Shown here in pieces: positions 1 to 6,324 of a DNA stretch of 12,927 bases (its first letter is position 1; each line of letters opens with the position of its first letter). This stretch comes from Clostridiales bacterium (GTDB lineage: Bacteria; Bacillota; Clostridia; Christensenellales; CAG-314). The notes beneath the pieces were generated by a model. It was not told where the DNA came from, searched no databases, and saw only the letters and a list, made by a program, of their open reading frames with translations. The translations under genes and the position numbers were made by a program. The DNA is taken from contig SFEB01000032.1 of NCBI GenBank assembly GCA_004558105.1, positions 1 through 12,927 on the forward strand, read 5' to 3'.

Positions 1-599
1 GTCTGGTGGAAATGCTGCAAAATGGCAACGTTCCGCCTGAAAAACAAAGCGAATATATTTCGATAATTGCGGACGAAACGGAGAGGCTTGCCTCTATGGC
101 GACTAACGTACTCAACCTTTCAAAGGTAGAAAATCAGGTTATTCTTACTTCTACAGAAAGATACAACCTATCCGAGCAAATCCGAAGTTGTCTCATTTTA
201 TTGGAAAAGAAATGGGCTCAGAAAGAATTAGAATTGTGCGTTGACTTTGACGAAGTGGAAATCGTTGCCTGCGAAGACCTTATGAAACAGGTCTGGTACA
301 ATCTGCTTGACAACGCCGTAAAATTTGCCCGCGAAGGCGGAAAACTTAAAGTGTTTATCGAAAAGACCGATGAGGACGTGCGAGTTACGATAGCGGACGA
401 AGGAAAGGTGATTGCACCCGAAAATATAAATAAAATATACAATAAGTTTTATCAGGAGGACGGTTCGCACTGCAACGGTGGGAGTGGAATAGGACTTTCA
501 ATAGTAAAAAAAATAACCGAGTTACACGGAGGTTCAATAGAAGTTCTGAGTGCCGACGGAGAAACGGCATTCACCGTTATTCTGCCGCAAAACGAGTAG
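1..599 (+). CDS. Sensor histidine kinase, C-terminal part (5' end outside window)
   Basis: The reading frame is open to the left edge, so the GTG at 6 is internal and the true start lies before the window. What remains is the second half of the HisKA dimerisation helices (EMLQNG...SEYISIIADETERLASM...LNLSKVENQ) followed by a HATPase_c domain. The N box is LMKQVWYNLLDNAVKFA, the G1 region is IADEGKVIAPENINKIYNKFYQ and the G2 box is GGSGIGLSIVKKITELHGG. The phospho-accepting His box is not in the window, nor is any sensor or membrane part. The protein should autophosphorylate and pass phosphate to a response regulator, probably encoded upstream. Family assignment is firm; the signal it senses cannot be told. 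The G1 box lacks the usual second glycine of DxGxG (DEGKV here). A terminator follows about 80 bases downstream. Confidence 0.93.
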   Translation, partial: LVEMLQNGNVPPEKQSEYISIIADETERLASMATNVLNLSKVENQVILTSTERYNLSEQIRSCLILLEKKWAQKELELCVDFDEVEIVACEDLMKQVWYNLLDNAVKFAREGGKLKVFIEKTDEDVRVTIADEGKVIAPENINKIYNKFYQEDGSHCNGGSGIGLSIVKKITELHGGSIEVLSADGETAFTVILPQNE

Positions 600-678
600 A
601 AGCGAATTGTTTCGGCGGAAAAAGAAAATCGTTATTTTTAATTTGCAAATCCACGCCGTTAGGGCGTAAATAAGATTT

Positions 679-715
679 AAAAGCAACTTTGGCACTTTGA
701 CAAAGTTGCTTTTTT
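679..715 (+). terminator. Intrinsic terminator after the histidine kinase gene
   Basis: A perfect 13-bp stem pairs 679-691 (AAAAGCAACTTTG) with 701-713 (CAAAGTTGCTTTT). The loop is 9 bases, and a run of six T ends at 715. It separates the kinase gene from the fakA operon. The remaining 600-678 stretch holds no gene I can see. Confidence 0.88.
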
Positions 716-756
716 GTAAATAAATTTGCAAAATTCAACAAAAATCGTCAAAATTT

Positions 757-798
757 GCAAAAGTTTATTTTCAGTTAATAAACTTTTGCTATTATAAA
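757..798 (+). promoter_or_regulatory. fakA promoter region with a 13-bp inverted repeat
   Basis: Two arms, 757-769 (GCAAAAGTTTATT) and 777-789 (AATAAACTTTTGC), are perfect reverse complements around a 7-base centre. A -10-like TATTAT (790-795) follows at once. A weak -35 candidate TTTTCA (768-773) sits 16 bases upstream of it, inside the repeat. The layout would suit an operator that blocks RNA polymerase, but no known operator consensus is recognised. No T-run follows, so it does not read as a terminator. The promoter hexamers are only moderate matches. The 12-base word AAATTTGCAAAA also occurs at 722-733 and again at 751-762. Confidence 0.45.
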
Positions 799-839
799 TC
801 GGAATGAAGAAAAGCAGCCATTTTACGGAGGGAGAGAAA

Positions 840-2516
840 ATGAATATGCAACGACAAAAAGTTGTTGACGGAAATATTTTTGAACGGCTTATTTTAAGTG
901 GCGCGGCAAATCTTAAAGCTCATGCCGATACGGTTAACCAACTTAACGTTTTTCCCATTCCCGACGGAGATACGGGCGAAAACATGTGTATGACCATCAA
1001 CGGCGGCATAGCTCCGATGAAAAACGTCGAAAAAAATTCCGTTGGCGAAAAAGCGAAAGCGCTTTCGGAAGGAATGCTTCTCAGCGCACGCGGAAACTCG
1101 GGCGTAATACTCGCTCAGTTATTCCGCGGACTCGCAAAAGGTCTTGAAAGCAAAGAAACGGTCGATTTGGAAAATTTTGCAACGGCTTTTCGTCAAGGGG
1201 TGCAATGCGCTTACGATGCGGTCGTCCAGCCCGTCGAGGGAACGATTCTTACCGTAGCTCGGGAAGCGACCGAATATGCAAAAGACAGAATAAACGCAGA
1301 CAGCACCGTGGAGAGTTTTGTACTTGATTACCTTACGGAAGCGAAGGCGTCCCTTAAACGCACGCCCGAACTTCTCGGCGTACTGAAGGAAGCCGGCGTA
1401 ACCGACAGCGGCGGGGCGGGACTTATGTATATTGCGGAAGGAATGTTGTATGCCACTCAGGATAACGACGTTAAGGGAGAGGTGTATGAAAGCGTAAAAA
1501 CGGTAAATCTCGATTTCGGAAAATTTACCGAGGACAGCGAAATGGAATACGGCTATTGCACAGAGTTTTTATTGCGGTTGCAACGGTCAAAAACAGACCT
1601 TACTTCGTTCACTACCGATATTTTTATAGATTATTTGTCCGGGATAGGAGATTCTATCGTCGCGTTTCTGACAGGAACGATACTCAAAGTACACGTTCAT
1701 ACGATGACGCCTTGGAAGGTGCTAGAATTTGCCCAACGTTACGGCGAATTTCTGACAGTAAAAATAGAAAACATGACTCTTCAACACAACGAAATCAACG
1801 AAGAAAGCAGGAAGAAAACAGAAGTTGAAGAGTTAAGGGTGCGAAAAGCGCGCAAAAAATTCGGATTGGTAACCGTCGCGACGGGAGAAGGTATAGTCGG
1901 CATTTTTAAGGAATGCGGCGCGGACGTCGTGATAGAAGGCGGTCAGGGTAAAAACCCCAGCACAGACGATTTTTTACATGCGTTCGACGAGGTTAACGCC
2001 GATTATATTTTCGTTTTGCCAAATAACGGCAATATTATTCTTGCCGCACGGCAGGCGGCGGACTTGTACGAAGGTTCTGAAATAATAATAGTTGAAAGCA
2101 AAAACGTCGGGCAGGCGTATTCGGCGTTGTCCCTTCTGGATTATTCTTCCGACGATCCCGGTGTGATTGCCGATAAACTTAAACAGGATATGCAGGGCGT
2201 TGCAACAGGGATGATTACGCGTTCCGTCAGAGACGCCGTCCTTAACGGCGTAGAAATAGAAAGCGACGATTTTATCGGATTTACCGATAAAACCATGCTC
2301 GTTTCGAGAAAGGATAAAACCGACGCGGTGTGCGGACTTATCGACAAGATGGGAATTGAAGAAAAGGAATACTGCATACTTGTTTACGGTCAAAACGGCA
2401 GTGAAAACGACTGCGACGTCGTGAGGGATTACGTCTGCCGACATTATCCGAAGGTAGAATTTTATTCCGTTTACGGCGGACAGGAAGTGTACGATTTTAT
2501 CGTTATTTTACAATAA
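840..2516 (+). CDS. fakA: Fatty acid kinase subunit FakA (DAK2/YloV family)
   Basis: ATP-binding subunit of fatty acid kinase. It phosphorylates fatty acids carried by FakB (DegV-family) proteins to acyl-phosphates that feed phospholipid synthesis. The 558-residue protein has the full family layout: an N-terminal DhaL-like kinase domain with the Mg-ATP motif NVFPIPDGDTGENM (DGDTG at 42-46), then SARGNSGV (82-89) and GVTDSGGAG; a middle domain with Cys240 and an HVHT pair (His285, His287) corresponding to the known zinc ligands; and a C-terminal DegV-like domain. ATG 840 is chosen because GGAGGGAGAG lies at 827-836. The in-frame ATG at 804 has no ribosome site and would fall at the predicted transcript start; ATG 846 is a second possibility. 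The degV-family gene follows after 38 bases, presumably in the same operon. The yloU/asp23 gene that often precedes fakA in Bacillota is not here. Confidence 0.92.
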   Translation: MNMQRQKVVDGNIFERLILSGAANLKAHADTVNQLNVFPIPDGDTGENMCMTINGGIAPMKNVEKNSVGEKAKALSEGMLLSARGNSGVILAQLFRGLAKGLESKETVDLENFATAFRQGVQCAYDAVVQPVEGTILTVAREATEYAKDRINADSTVESFVLDYLTEAKASLKRTPELLGVLKEAGVTDSGGAGLMYIAEGMLYATQDNDVKGEVYESVKTVNLDFGKFTEDSEMEYGYCTEFLLRLQRSKTDLTSFTTDIFIDYLSGIGDSIVAFLTGTILKVHVHTMTPWKVLEFAQRYGEFLTVKIENMTLQHNEINEESRKKTEVEELRVRKARKKFGLVTVATGEGIVGIFKECGADVVIEGGQGKNPSTDDFLHAFDEVNADYIFVLPNNGNIILAARQAADLYEGSEIIIVESKNVGQAYSALSLLDYSSDDPGVIADKLKQDMQGVATGMITRSVRDAVLNGVEIESDDFIGFTDKTMLVSRKDKTDAVCGLIDKMGIEEKEYCILVYGQNGSENDCDVVRDYVCRHYPKVEFYSVYGGQEVYDFIVILQ

Positions 2517-2554
2517 AACGACGTAAGTAAATAAAAATTATTTTGGAGGTAAAC

Positions 2555-3445
2555 ATGAAAGACTACGTTATAGTTTCGGATTCTTGTTGCGATCTGGAAA
2601 AACCTCTTCGCGATAAATACTCGATAGAATATATTCCGATGAGTTTCTCTATCGGAGAAAAAAGTTTTCCCGCAAGTCTCGATTGGGAACGAATTTCCGT
2701 CAAGCAGTTTTACGATACTATACGCGGCGGAACGAGAATAATAACTTCGCAAATTACTTCTCCGCAGTTTTGCGACTCGTTCAGGCGTTTTTTGGACGAA
2801 GGTAAAGACGTGCTTTATCTGGCATGCTCGTCGGCGTTGTCCGGTTCTTACAAAGCGAGTCTTGACGCCGTAGAAAAGCTTTCCGCTCAATATCCCCAAT
2901 CTGAAATCATTTGTATAGACAGTCTGACCTCATGTTACGGACTCGGACTTTTGTGCATTACCGCTTCCGAACTCAGACAGTCGGGAAAAAGTATCAAAGA
3001 AGTTGCTCGATGGATAGAAGAAAACAAACTGACGGTCAATCAGGAATGTTGCGTAGATAAATTGATTTATCTAAAAATGGCGGGGCGAGTATCGGCTTCA
3101 AGCGCATTTTTCGGCGGATTGCTCAATATCAAGCCGTTATTGATTTCCGACGTGAAAGGACAAAACGTTGCGATAGAAAAGATAAAAGGAAAGAAAAACG
3201 CCGTCAGACGCGTCGCCGAACGTACGGCGGAGAGGTACAAGTCTCTTCCGTATCAGCACGTGCTCGTCAGCCATTCCGATTGTCCGGAAGAAGCGGAGGA
3301 GTTCAAAAATATTATTGCCGAGGCACTACCCGACAAAGACGTAGAAATTCATGTCGGTTACATAGGTCCGATTGTCGGCGCCTCGGTGGGACCGGGAACG
3401 CTTGCGGTTTATTTTTACGGCGAGAAAGTAACGTATAACGCTTAA
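2555..3445 (+). CDS. degV: DegV family fatty-acid-binding protein (FakB-like)
   Basis: A 296-residue DegV-family protein, the normal length. In the fatty acid kinase system such proteins hold the fatty acid and present it to FakA, then exchange the acyl-phosphate with the PlsX/PlsY route. Visible signatures are the N-terminal VSDSCCDL, the TSQ loop (64-66), SSALSGSY (92-99), YLKMAGRVS (172-180), the IKPLL segment and the C-terminal HVGYIGPIVGASVGPGTLA, whose His266 matches the conserved phosphate-site histidine. ATG 2555 is chosen because GGAGG (2545-2549) sits five bases before it. A longer TTG start at 2543 would overlap that site. The gene lies 38 bases behind fakA, so the two are probably co-transcribed and the products are likely partners. 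Which fatty acid it prefers cannot be read from the sequence. Confidence 0.9.
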   Translation: MKDYVIVSDSCCDLEKPLRDKYSIEYIPMSFSIGEKSFPASLDWERISVKQFYDTIRGGTRIITSQITSPQFCDSFRRFLDEGKDVLYLACSSALSGSYKASLDAVEKLSAQYPQSEIICIDSLTSCYGLGLLCITASELRQSGKSIKEVARWIEENKLTVNQECCVDKLIYLKMAGRVSASSAFFGGLLNIKPLLISDVKGQNVAIEKIKGKKNAVRRVAERTAERYKSLPYQHVLVSHSDCPEEAEEFKNIIAEALPDKDVEIHVGYIGPIVGASVGPGTLAVYFYGEKVTYNA

Positions 3446-3451
3446 AAAGTT

Positions 3452-3500
3452 AAAAAACAGGGTAGGTCTGCTTTACAGGCAGATTTACCCTGTTTTTTAA
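3452..3500 (+). terminator. Terminator of the fakA-degV operon
   Basis: The outer 13-bp stem pairs 3452-3464 (AAAAAACAGGGTA) with 3486-3498 (TACCCTGTTTTTT). An inner stem pairs TCTGC (3467-3471) with GCAGA (3479-3483). It starts six bases after the degV stop codon and ends in six T. The A-rich left flank means it could also stop transcription arriving from the right. Confidence 0.88.
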
Positions 3501-3551
3501 AGTTTAAACTTTTAAATAGGGGATAAAAAAGAAGAAGGTAATAGAAGAGGG

Positions 3552-3594
3552 AAAAAAATAATACGAACTCCGACAGCAGTCAAAGTTCGTATTA
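3552..3594 (-). terminator. Terminator of the tRNA operon
   Basis: On the - strand, an 11-bp perfect stem (3584-3594 with 3559-3569, arm AGTTCGTATTA on the + strand) is followed by seven U (A-run 3552-3558). It starts eight bases beyond the last tRNA. Confidence 0.85.
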
Positions 3595-3601
3595 CTTTAT
3601 C

Positions 3602-3677
3602 TGGTACACCATCAGGGACTCGAACCCTGGACACCCTGATTAAGAGTCAGGTGCTCTACCAACTGAGCTAATGATGC
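3602..3677 (-). tRNA. tRNA-Lys(CTT)
   Basis: 76 bases with encoded CCA. The acceptor stem is GCATCAT paired with ATGGTGT. The anticodon stem CCTGA/TCAGG encloses the loop CTCTTAA, giving anticodon CTT. The T-arm loop is TTCGAGT. It is last in the six-gene tRNA operon and is closely similar to the tRNA-Lys(TTT) just before it. Confidence 0.95.
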
Positions 3678-3682
3678 ATACA

Positions 3683-3758
3683 TGGTGATCCATCCGGGAT
3701 TCGAACCCGGGACACCTTGATTAAAAGTCAAGTGCTCTACCGGCTGAGCTAATGAATC
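3683..3758 (-). tRNA. tRNA-Lys(TTT)
   Basis: 76 bases with encoded CCA. The acceptor stem is GATTCAT with ATGGATC. The anticodon loop CTTTTAA lies between TTGA and TCAA, giving anticodon TTT. The T-loop is TTCGAAT. Only five bases separate it from tRNA-Lys(CTT). Confidence 0.95.
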
Positions 3759-3765
3759 ATATACA

Positions 3766-3841
3766 TGGCAGGGGTGGCAGGATTCGGACCTACGAAATGC
3801 TAGAGTCAAAGTCTAGTGCCTTACCGCTTGGCTACACCCCT
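3766..3841 (-). tRNA. tRNA-Gln(TTG), with C at T-loop position 55
   Basis: 76 bases with encoded CCA. The acceptor stem AGGGGTG/CACCCCT is followed by discriminator G. The D-arm is GCCAAGCGGTAAGGC and the anticodon loop is CTTTGAC, giving TTG. The T-arm is GTAGG-TCCGAAT-CCTGC, so position 55 is C where nearly all elongator tRNAs have U (pseudouridine). The second tRNA-Gln of the window (11316-11391) has the normal TTCGAAT. The rest of the cloverleaf is intact. Confidence 0.92.
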
Positions 3842-3856
3842 ACGGGTTGTGAAAAA

Positions 3857-3934
3857 TGGGGTGAGTGATGGGACTTGAACCCATGACCTCCAGAGTCACA
3901 ATCTGGCATTCTAACCAACTGAACTACACCCACC
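3857..3934 (-). tRNA. tRNA-His(GTG)
   Basis: The cloverleaf has acceptor stem GTGGGTG/CACTCAC, discriminator C73 and encoded CCA. The anticodon loop TTGTGAC gives GTG. The base before the stem is G and can serve as the G-1 identity element that tRNA-His requires; it is included in the coordinates. The T-loop is TTCAAGT. Confidence 0.94.
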
Positions 3935-3940
3935 ACATTT

Positions 3941-4017
3941 TGGCGTGCCTGAAGGGATTCGAACCCCCGACACACGGCTTAGAAGGCCGTTGCTCTATCC
4001 TGCTGAGCTACAGGCAC
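3941..4017 (-). tRNA. tRNA-Arg(TCT)
   Basis: 77 bases with encoded CCA. The acceptor stem is GTGCCTG/CAGGCAC with discriminator G. The anticodon stem ACGGC/GCCGT encloses CTTCTAA, giving TCT, which reads AGA (and AGG by wobble). The T-loop is TTCGAAT. Only six bases separate it from tRNA-His. Confidence 0.95.
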
Positions 4018-4043
4018 AAATAAGTCGTGCCCGGTGTAATTCG

Positions 4044-4117
4044 TGGAGCGGGTGATGGGAATCGGACCCACGCGGCCAGCTTGGAAGGCTGGTATTCTAC
4101 CATTGAACTACACCCGC
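4044..4117 (-). tRNA. tRNA-Gly(TCC), with C at T-loop position 55
   Basis: 74 bases with encoded CCA. The acceptor stem is GCGGGTG/CACCCGC with discriminator T. The anticodon stem CCAGC/GCTGG encloses CTTCCAA, giving TCC. The T-arm is GTGGG-TCCGATT-CCCAT, again with C at position 55 instead of U. It is the first gene of the tRNA operon. Confidence 0.93.
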
Positions 4118-4133
4118 ACAACAACGCTAAAAA

Positions 4134-4162
4134 ATAATATCACACCTAAAAAAACTTGTCAA
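4134..4162 (-). promoter_or_regulatory. Promoter of the tRNA operon
   Basis: On the - strand, TTGACA (4162-4157) is followed after 17 bases by TATTAT (4139-4134), about 16 bases before the 5' end of tRNA-Gly. This is close to the perfect sigma-A consensus, as expected for a stable-RNA operon. Confidence 0.85.
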
Positions 4163-4168
4163 GTTTTT
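4148..4168 (-). terminator. Terminator-like palindrome after rdgB, overlapping the tRNA -35
   Basis: The 19-base perfect palindrome AAAAACTTGTCAAGTTTTT (4150-4168) lies 10 bases beyond the rdgB stop. Read on the - strand it forms a 7-8 bp A+T-rich hairpin with a U-run (4154-4148). It contains the TTGACA of the tRNA promoter. The stem is weak, so efficiency as a terminator is uncertain. Confidence 0.45.
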
Positions 4169-4178
4169 GATTGCAATT

Positions 4179-4763
4179 TTATTCAAAATTTTCCAACATT
4201 TTGCAAAGGGCATTCAGTGCGCGCCCTCTGTGGCTGACGGAATTTTTTTCTTCGGGGCTCGCTTCGCCGAAAGTTTTACCGAGTTCGTTGCTGAAAAATA
4301 CGGAATCGTAACCGAATCCGCCGTTTCCTGACTCGGAAAATGTTATTCTGCCTTCGGTTTTACCGACCGCGCTGAAAACTTTGCCGTTTTCGTCGATAAA
4401 TACGACGCAGGTTTCAAAATGCGCTTGTCTGTCTTTTGCGTCTTTTAAAACGTCAAGCAAATGGAGTCTGTTCGCCCGATCGTCGCCTTCTTTAAAAAAG
4501 CGGTTGCTCAATATGCCGGGAGCGCCGTCAAGGTAGTCCACGCACAGTCCCGAGTCGTCGCTCAGTACGGCGCAATTCTTTTTTCGAGCCTTTACGAAAT
4601 CGGCTTTCAGCCTGGCGTTTTCGTAAAAAGTCTCACCCGTTTCTTCGACGTCGGAAGAAATACCGACCTGTGAGGCGGAAAGGATATTGTCGAACTTGTC
4701 GCCGAGTATTTGTCTTATTTCTCTTACTTTGTGAGGATTATGAGTAGCAATGATTAAATCCAT
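4179..4763 (-). CDS. rdgB: XTP/dITP pyrophosphatase (RdgB/HAM1 family)
   Basis: Cleaves non-canonical purine nucleoside triphosphates (XTP, dITP, ITP) to the monophosphate and pyrophosphate, keeping deaminated purines out of DNA and RNA; a cytosolic dimer in the known family. The 194-residue protein has all family motifs: IATHNPHKVREI at the N-terminus, the metal-site SDDSGLCVD (68-76, Asp69/Asp70), GGFGYDSVFF (148-157; the family more often has P for this S) and SVSHRGRAL (175-183). ATG 4763 starts the family's usual N-terminus, but no clear Shine-Dalgarno site precedes it. The predicted leader is only about 20 bases. It is transcribed on its own, divergent from the glycerol operon, and its 3' end abuts the tRNA promoter. 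Confidence 0.95.
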   Translation of the reverse strand: MDLIIATHNPHKVREIRQILGDKFDNILSASQVGISSDVEETGETFYENARLKADFVKARKKNCAVLSDDSGLCVDYLDGAPGILSNRFFKEGDDRANRLHLLDVLKDAKDRQAHFETCVVFIDENGKVFSAVGKTEGRITFSESGNGGFGYDSVFFSNELGKTFGEASPEEKNSVSHRGRALNALCKMLENFE

Positions 4764-4789
4764 ATTTATATTTTAGCATATTGGGAAAA

Positions 4790-4819
4790 ATAATACAAGA
4801 AAATTTTAAAATAAGTCAA
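4790..4819 (-). promoter_or_regulatory. Promoter of rdgB
   Basis: On the - strand, TTGACT (4819-4814), an 18-base spacer and TATTAT (4795-4790) lie about 27 bases before the start codon. Confidence 0.7.
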
Positions 4820-4836
4820 TTTTTATTTATTTAACA

Positions 4837-4868
4837 TTGATTTATATCTTCAAAAGTGGTACTATTAT
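4837..4868 (+). promoter_or_regulatory. Candidate promoter of the glycerol operon
   Basis: TTGATT (4837-4842) is followed after 17 bases by TACTAT (4860-4865), or after 20 bases by TATTAT (4863-4868). Either would start transcription near 4872, before the ATG at 4903. It is arranged back to back with the rdgB promoter. The hexamers are imperfect, which would suit an activated promoter. No operator is recognised. Confidence 0.4.
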
Positions 4869-4902
4869 TATGGAAAAAGTTTCAATTTGCAGTGAGGATG
4901 AT

Positions 4903-6324
4903 ATGATTAAGGTAATAATAATAGGCGGCGGCGCAGTAGGTTGCGCCGTTGCCAGAGAAATATCCAGATACGAATGCGACGTCACGTTGTTGGAAAAATG
5001 CAACGACGTCAGCGAAGGCACGAGCAAGGCCAACAGCGGAATAGTACATGCAGGGCATGACGCTACTCCGGGCACTAACAAAGCCAGATTTAACGTTCTC
5101 GGTAACGCAATGTTCGACGAGTTATCGAGTCAACTTGATTTTCCGTTTAAAAGAAACGGAGCGTTTGTCGTTTGTTTTGACGAAAACGATTTGCCGTCTC
5201 TGGAAAAACTTTTGGAAAAAGGCGAAAAAAACGGCGTAAAAGGATTAAAGATAATCGACGGCGACACGGCGCGAAAGATAGAACCGAATCTGTCTCAAAA
5301 GGTGGCTTACGCATTGTACGCACCCAGCAGCGGAATAGTAAGTCCTTACGAAATGGTTGTTGCTTTTGCGGAAAACGCTTATGATAACGGCGTTAAGTTT
5401 GAATTGTCCTGCAAGGTGGACGGTATAAGTAAGTCTGGCGACGGTTTCGTTGTCAGTTGCGGAGACAAATCTTTTTACGGCGACGTCGTTGTAAACTGCG
5501 CAGGCGTTTACGCCGATGAAATTAACGACATGGTCAACGAACCGACCTTTAAAATAACGGCAAGAAAGGGCGAATATATGCTTCTGGACAAGTACTGCGG
5601 AGATATCGTCAGCCATACCATTTTTCAATTGCCGACAAGCATGGGTAAGGGCGTTTTGGTTACTCAGACAACGCATGGCAATATTCTGGTCGGTCCGACT
5701 TCCGTCGATATCGAAGACAAAGACGACGTCGAGACTACTCCCGAAGGACTTGAAACGTTGTGGAACAAAGGTATCGAGTCGGTGCCCACTCTTGACAGAA
5801 AACAGCGTATTACTCAGTTTGCAGGCAATCGCGCTCACGGCGACGTGGGAGATTTTGTCGTCGGTTGGGCGCAGAAAGGCTTTTTTAACGTCGCATGTAT
5901 AGAGAGTCCCGGGCTTACGAGCGCTCCTGCTTTGGGAGTTTACGTTGCCGAAGAAATTTCTTCACGTTACGGGCTGAAAGCAAACGAAAAGTTTAATCCG
6001 ATAAGAAGAGATATTCCGCACCTTGCCGTGATGACTGAGGAAGAAAGGAACAAATTGATAGCCGAAAACCCCGATTACGGAAAAATCGTTTGCCGTTGCG
6101 AGGTGGTGAGTGAAGGTGAAATAAGGGCGAGTATATGCAGACCGTTGGGTGCCCGCAGTTTCGACGGCGTAAAACGTCGTACGAGAGCAGGCATGGGACG
6201 GTGCCAAAGCGGTTTCTGTTGCCCCGAAATCGTTAAAATTCTCAGCGAAGAATTGGGCGTAAGCGAAGAAGAAATATTAAAGGACGATAACGTCGCCACA
6301 ATGTTGATCGGGAGGACGAAATAA
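4903..6324 (+). CDS. glpA: GlpA-like FAD-dependent glycerol-3-phosphate dehydrogenase with C-terminal BFD [2Fe-2S] domain
   Basis: Probable catalytic subunit of a glycerol-3-phosphate dehydrogenase, converting glycerol-3-phosphate to dihydroxyacetone phosphate. The 473-residue protein opens with an FAD-binding Rossmann motif (IIIGGGAVG, 5-13), then EGTSKANSGIVHAG and a DAO-type oxidoreductase domain. It ends with a BFD-type ferredoxin domain whose likely cluster ligands are Cys397, Cys399, Cys434 and Cys439 (CRCEVV ... GRCQSGFCC). ATG 4903 is chosen because TGAGG lies five bases upstream and the Rossmann strand begins there; ATG 4870 would fall at the predicted transcript start. The next gene starts in TAATG overlap. 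The same three-gene neighbourhood with glpK occurs widely in Clostridia and Thermotogales. Alternative substrates such as 2-hydroxyglutarate are possible for this fold, but the glpK context favours glycerol-3-phosphate. Confidence 0.85.
   Translation: MIKVIIIGGGAVGCAVAREISRYECDVTLLEKCNDVSEGTSKANSGIVHAGHDATPGTNKARFNVLGNAMFDELSSQLDFPFKRNGAFVVCFDENDLPSLEKLLEKGEKNGVKGLKIIDGDTARKIEPNLSQKVAYALYAPSSGIVSPYEMVVAFAENAYDNGVKFELSCKVDGISKSGDGFVVSCGDKSFYGDVVVNCAGVYADEINDMVNEPTFKITARKGEYMLLDKYCGDIVSHTIFQLPTSMGKGVLVTQTTHGNILVGPTSVDIEDKDDVETTPEGLETLWNKGIESVPTLDRKQRITQFAGNRAHGDVGDFVVGWAQKGFFNVACIESPGLTSAPALGVYVAEEISSRYGLKANEKFNPIRRDIPHLAVMTEEERNKLIAENPDYGKIVCRCEVVSEGEIRASICRPLGARSFDGVKRRTRAGMGRCQSGFCCPEIVKILSEELGVSEEEILKDDNVATMLIGRTK

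Noticed and set aside
804..839. Longer start for fakA at ATG 804
   Set aside because: No ribosome binding site, and the predicted transcript start is at about the same place; ATG 840 has a strong site and fits family length.
1974..2444. 156-codon open frame opposite fakA
   Set aside because: It lies wholly antisense to a clear fakA domain, shows no motif and has no ribosome site.
3446..3600. Possible short repeat array or CRISPR between degV and the tRNAs
   Set aside because: Only two hairpins are present, each explained as a terminator; no regular repeats with spacers.
3612..3809. Open frame on the - strand across the tRNA-Lys genes
   Set aside because: It is read through tRNA sequence; the repeated LAQLVEHLTLNQGVQGSS-type peptide is a well-known false translation of tRNA genes.
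3602..4117. tRNA array as a mobile-element attachment site
   Set aside because: No integrase gene and no repeated tRNA 3' end found nearby; the genes on both sides are ordinary core genes.
4043..4237. Open frame on the + strand starting in tRNA-Gly
   Set aside because: It overlaps tRNA-Gly antisense, the tRNA promoter and the end of rdgB, and has no ribosome site.
5245..5838. 197-codon open frame opposite glpA
   Set aside because: It is a shadow of the glpA reading frame, with no recognisable domain.
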